Below are positions 6,540 to 7,023 of a DNA stretch of 7,023 nucleotides, piece by piece (within the stretch, counting starts at the first letter, position 1; the number at the start of each line of letters is the position of its first letter). The translations under genes were made by a program, and so were the position numbers. The notes under the pieces were generated by a model that was given only the letters and a program-made list of their open reading frames with translations, made no database searches and was not told where the DNA came from. The stretch lies in NCBI GenBank assembly GCA_966186435.1, contig CBIFWW010000160.1, positions 1 through 7,023 of the forward strand, in the 5' to 3' direction. The DNA comes from CBIFWW01 sp966186435 (GTDB taxonomy: Bacteria > Pseudomonadota > Gammaproteobacteria > Enterobacterales > Enterobacteriaceae).

Positions 6540-6567
6540 TTGGCTCCTCTGACAAGGATCGAGCGTC
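6540..6567 (-). other. tRNA-Asn 3'-end remnant, probable att site of an integrated element
   Basis: Read on the minus strand, 6553-6540 is GTCAGAGGAGCCAA, which is the last part of the acceptor arm plus CCA of enterobacterial tRNA-Asn and the next base. It equals 14 of the 17 bases of the core I recall for the Yersinia high-pathogenicity island at asn tRNA genes. The match fades upstream: the T-loop TCGA is kept in register, but the T-stem arms no longer pair. The rest of the tRNA is absent. The A-rich linker and terminator on the chromosomal side are those expected after a tRNA. This is what remains when an element integrates into a tRNA 3' end and supplies its own copy. The tRNA identity is from memory. 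Confidence 0.6.
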
Positions 6568-6578
6568 ATCTGTATCTT
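6549..6578 (+). promoter_or_regulatory. Possible promoter for the 6599 ORF, overlapping the att-like site
   Basis: CTGACA (6549-6554) matches the -35 consensus at 5 of 6 positions. After 18 nt comes TATCTT (6573-6578), 4 of 6 with the -10. If real, the -35 would be supplied by the tRNA remnant and transcription of the island genes would start near 6585. The match is weak and unsupported by other evidence. Confidence 0.25.
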
Positions 6579-6598
6579 ATGTTATTAGTGGCATTAAA

Positions 6599-6867
6599 AT
6601 GATAGTGTATTTTTTGACGACGCCTTGTCCGAAATGCGGGAAACAGGGGGTCAATTTGGATATAGAAAATTATTGTACGTTAAAGCTGTTTTTTGACCTT
6701 TCGACTTCAGCTGGCCTCAAGCGACGTACAACATGGCACAAGTACAATACGAATAGACGATTTTTTTGGCTGCTAGGCGATGCGGTACGCATCAGAAATG
6801 ATGTTTTTACTATGTAGCTGTAGAAAGTCTGCTAGATGATGTGATTGAATATGTGCATTGTTTGTAA
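6599..6867 (+). pseudogene. Short zinc-ribbon-like hypothetical ORF, apparently frameshifted
   Basis: The intact frame from ATG 6599 encodes 72 residues and stops at 6817. It begins MIVYFLTTPCPKCGKQG, with a CPKCGK zinc-knuckle motif, but only one CxxC pair is present before a lone C26, so any zinc site is incomplete or needs partners. In the -1 frame, starting in a run of five T at 6804-6808, reading continues as YYVAVESLLDDVIEYVHCL to TAA at 6865-6867. One extra T would join the two parts into a protein of about 90 residues ending 17 nt before the next gene's start. I therefore read it as one gene broken by a 1-bp deletion, or a sequencing error in the T run. The Shine-Dalgarno is weak. I do not recognise the family; the 72-residue form could also be the true product. 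Confidence 0.4.
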
Positions 6868-6871
6868 CTTT

Positions 6872-6877
6872 AGGTGA
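6872..6877 (+). promoter_or_regulatory. Ribosome binding site for the partial membrane protein
   Basis: AGGTGA at 6872-6877 is a good Shine-Dalgarno match ending 6 nt before ATG 6884, better than anything in front of the 6599 ORF. Confidence 0.65.
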
Positions 6878-6883
6878 TTAGCA

Positions 6884-7023
6884 ATGGACGCTAGAAAGGT
6901 TTTCCGTTTATTCATGTTAGCTGTATCTTGTGTTTTTGCATGCATCTTGGTATTTATGTTTTTCAGTATGCTTTTTGTTATAAAGATGCTTATAGATGAT
7001 GATGGAATATATGCCTTCAACTC
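6884..7023 (+). CDS. Hypothetical membrane protein, 5' part only
   Basis: An open frame starts at ATG 6884 and runs to the window edge with no stop, giving 46 residues plus 2 bases. It opens with a short basic stretch, MDARKVFR, then a strongly hydrophobic segment at about residues 9-36, and then the acidic IDDDGIYAFN. This is a signal anchor or first membrane helix with a positive-inside N-terminus. The good ribosome binding site and the position 17 nt after the repaired end of the preceding ORF suggest a two-gene unit. Base composition is very AT-rich (about 30% over the last 120 nt). The family is unknown; a small membrane, immunity-type or phage-derived protein is possible, but nothing seen here decides it. 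Confidence 0.6.
   Translation, partial: MDARKVFRLFMLAVSCVFACILVFMFFSMLFVIKMLIDDDGIYAFN

Larger units (their letters stand above)
6540..7023. mobile_element. Left edge of a probable genomic island, continuing off the right end
   Basis: From the tRNA-Asn remnant onward the DNA differs sharply from the backbone. By hand count 6601-7020 is about 37% G+C, while the coding sequence of psd and mscM is clearly above 50%. The two genes here are not recognisable as core enterobacterial genes. No integrase, transposase or direct repeat partner is visible, since only about 480 bases are present. Anciently acquired DNA or a decayed remnant would look the same. Confidence 0.45.

Noticed and set aside
6579..6602. 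Seven-codon upstream ORF (MLLVALK) whose stop overlaps the ATG at 6599
   Set aside because: The ATGA overlap is suggestive of coupling, but it is too short and lacks a ribosome binding site.
6779..6793. Perfect inverted repeat GATGCG-GTA-CGCATC in the small island ORF
   Set aside because: It lies within coding sequence, has no T run and no repeat partner elsewhere in the window, so one 6-bp match in AT-rich DNA is not enough to call a site.
6804..6808. Programmed -1 ribosomal frameshift in the T run
   Set aside because: The zero-frame codons GTT TTT ACT do not form a canonical X XXY YYZ slippery heptamer; an indel is simpler.
6832..7020. Minus-strand 62-residue ORF at the right end
   Set aside because: It overlaps the better supported plus-strand membrane ORF, lacks a ribosome binding site and has the Lys/Asn/Ile-rich look of random AT-rich DNA.
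1..7023. CRISPR array, insertion sequence or complete tRNA/rRNA gene
   Set aside because: I found no regularly spaced repeats, no transposase-like ORF with terminal inverted repeats, and no complete cloverleaf; only the tRNA-Asn 3' fragment is present.

Overview
The window looks like the chromosome of a gamma-proteobacterium of the order Enterobacterales. The products encoded at 181-6506 are close to the Escherichia coli proteins Orn, RsgA, Psd and MscM, and the order orn <- | -> rsgA-psd-mscM matches the arrangement I know from that order. Small differences, such as a longer Psd tail and an MscM of 1111 residues, suggest a non-Escherichia lineage, perhaps Yersiniaceae-like (Yersinia, Serratia, Rahnella). 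That genus-level guess is weak.

Layout: positions 1-66 hold a very clear minus-strand promoter of stable-RNA type: -35 TTGCAG, 16-nt spacer, perfect -10 TATAAT, and a GC-rich discriminator GCGCCTCCC. It fires off the left edge, where the E. coli gene order predicts a tRNA-Gly cluster. orn (181-726, minus) encodes oligoribonuclease. A 143-bp divergent intergenic region separates it from rsgA (870-1925, plus; ribosome-assembly GTPase), psd (2021-3112; phosphatidylserine decarboxylase proenzyme) and mscM (3171-6506; large MscS-family mechanosensitive channel). rsgA, psd and mscM run head to tail with gaps of 95 and 58 nt, and each gap contains clean RNA hairpins. All three use non-ATG starts (TTG, TTG, GTG). 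psd and mscM pair membrane phospholipid synthesis with a channel that responds to membrane tension. rsgA and orn serve ribosome maturation and RNA turnover.

The core backbone ends abruptly after mscM. A minus-strand terminator (6512-6533) abuts a 14-bp sequence (6540-6553) identical to the 3' end of enterobacterial tRNA-Asn plus the next base, and the rest of the tRNA is absent. Beyond it the DNA falls to about 37% G+C by hand count over 6601-7020. It carries a short, probably frameshifted ORF with a CPKCGK zinc-ribbon motif (6599-6867) and the start of an unrecognised membrane protein (6884 to the window edge). I read this as the displaced 3' end of a tRNA-Asn gene at the boundary of an integrated genomic island, with the island continuing to the right. 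This is the most interesting part of the window. The island's identity cannot be seen from here.
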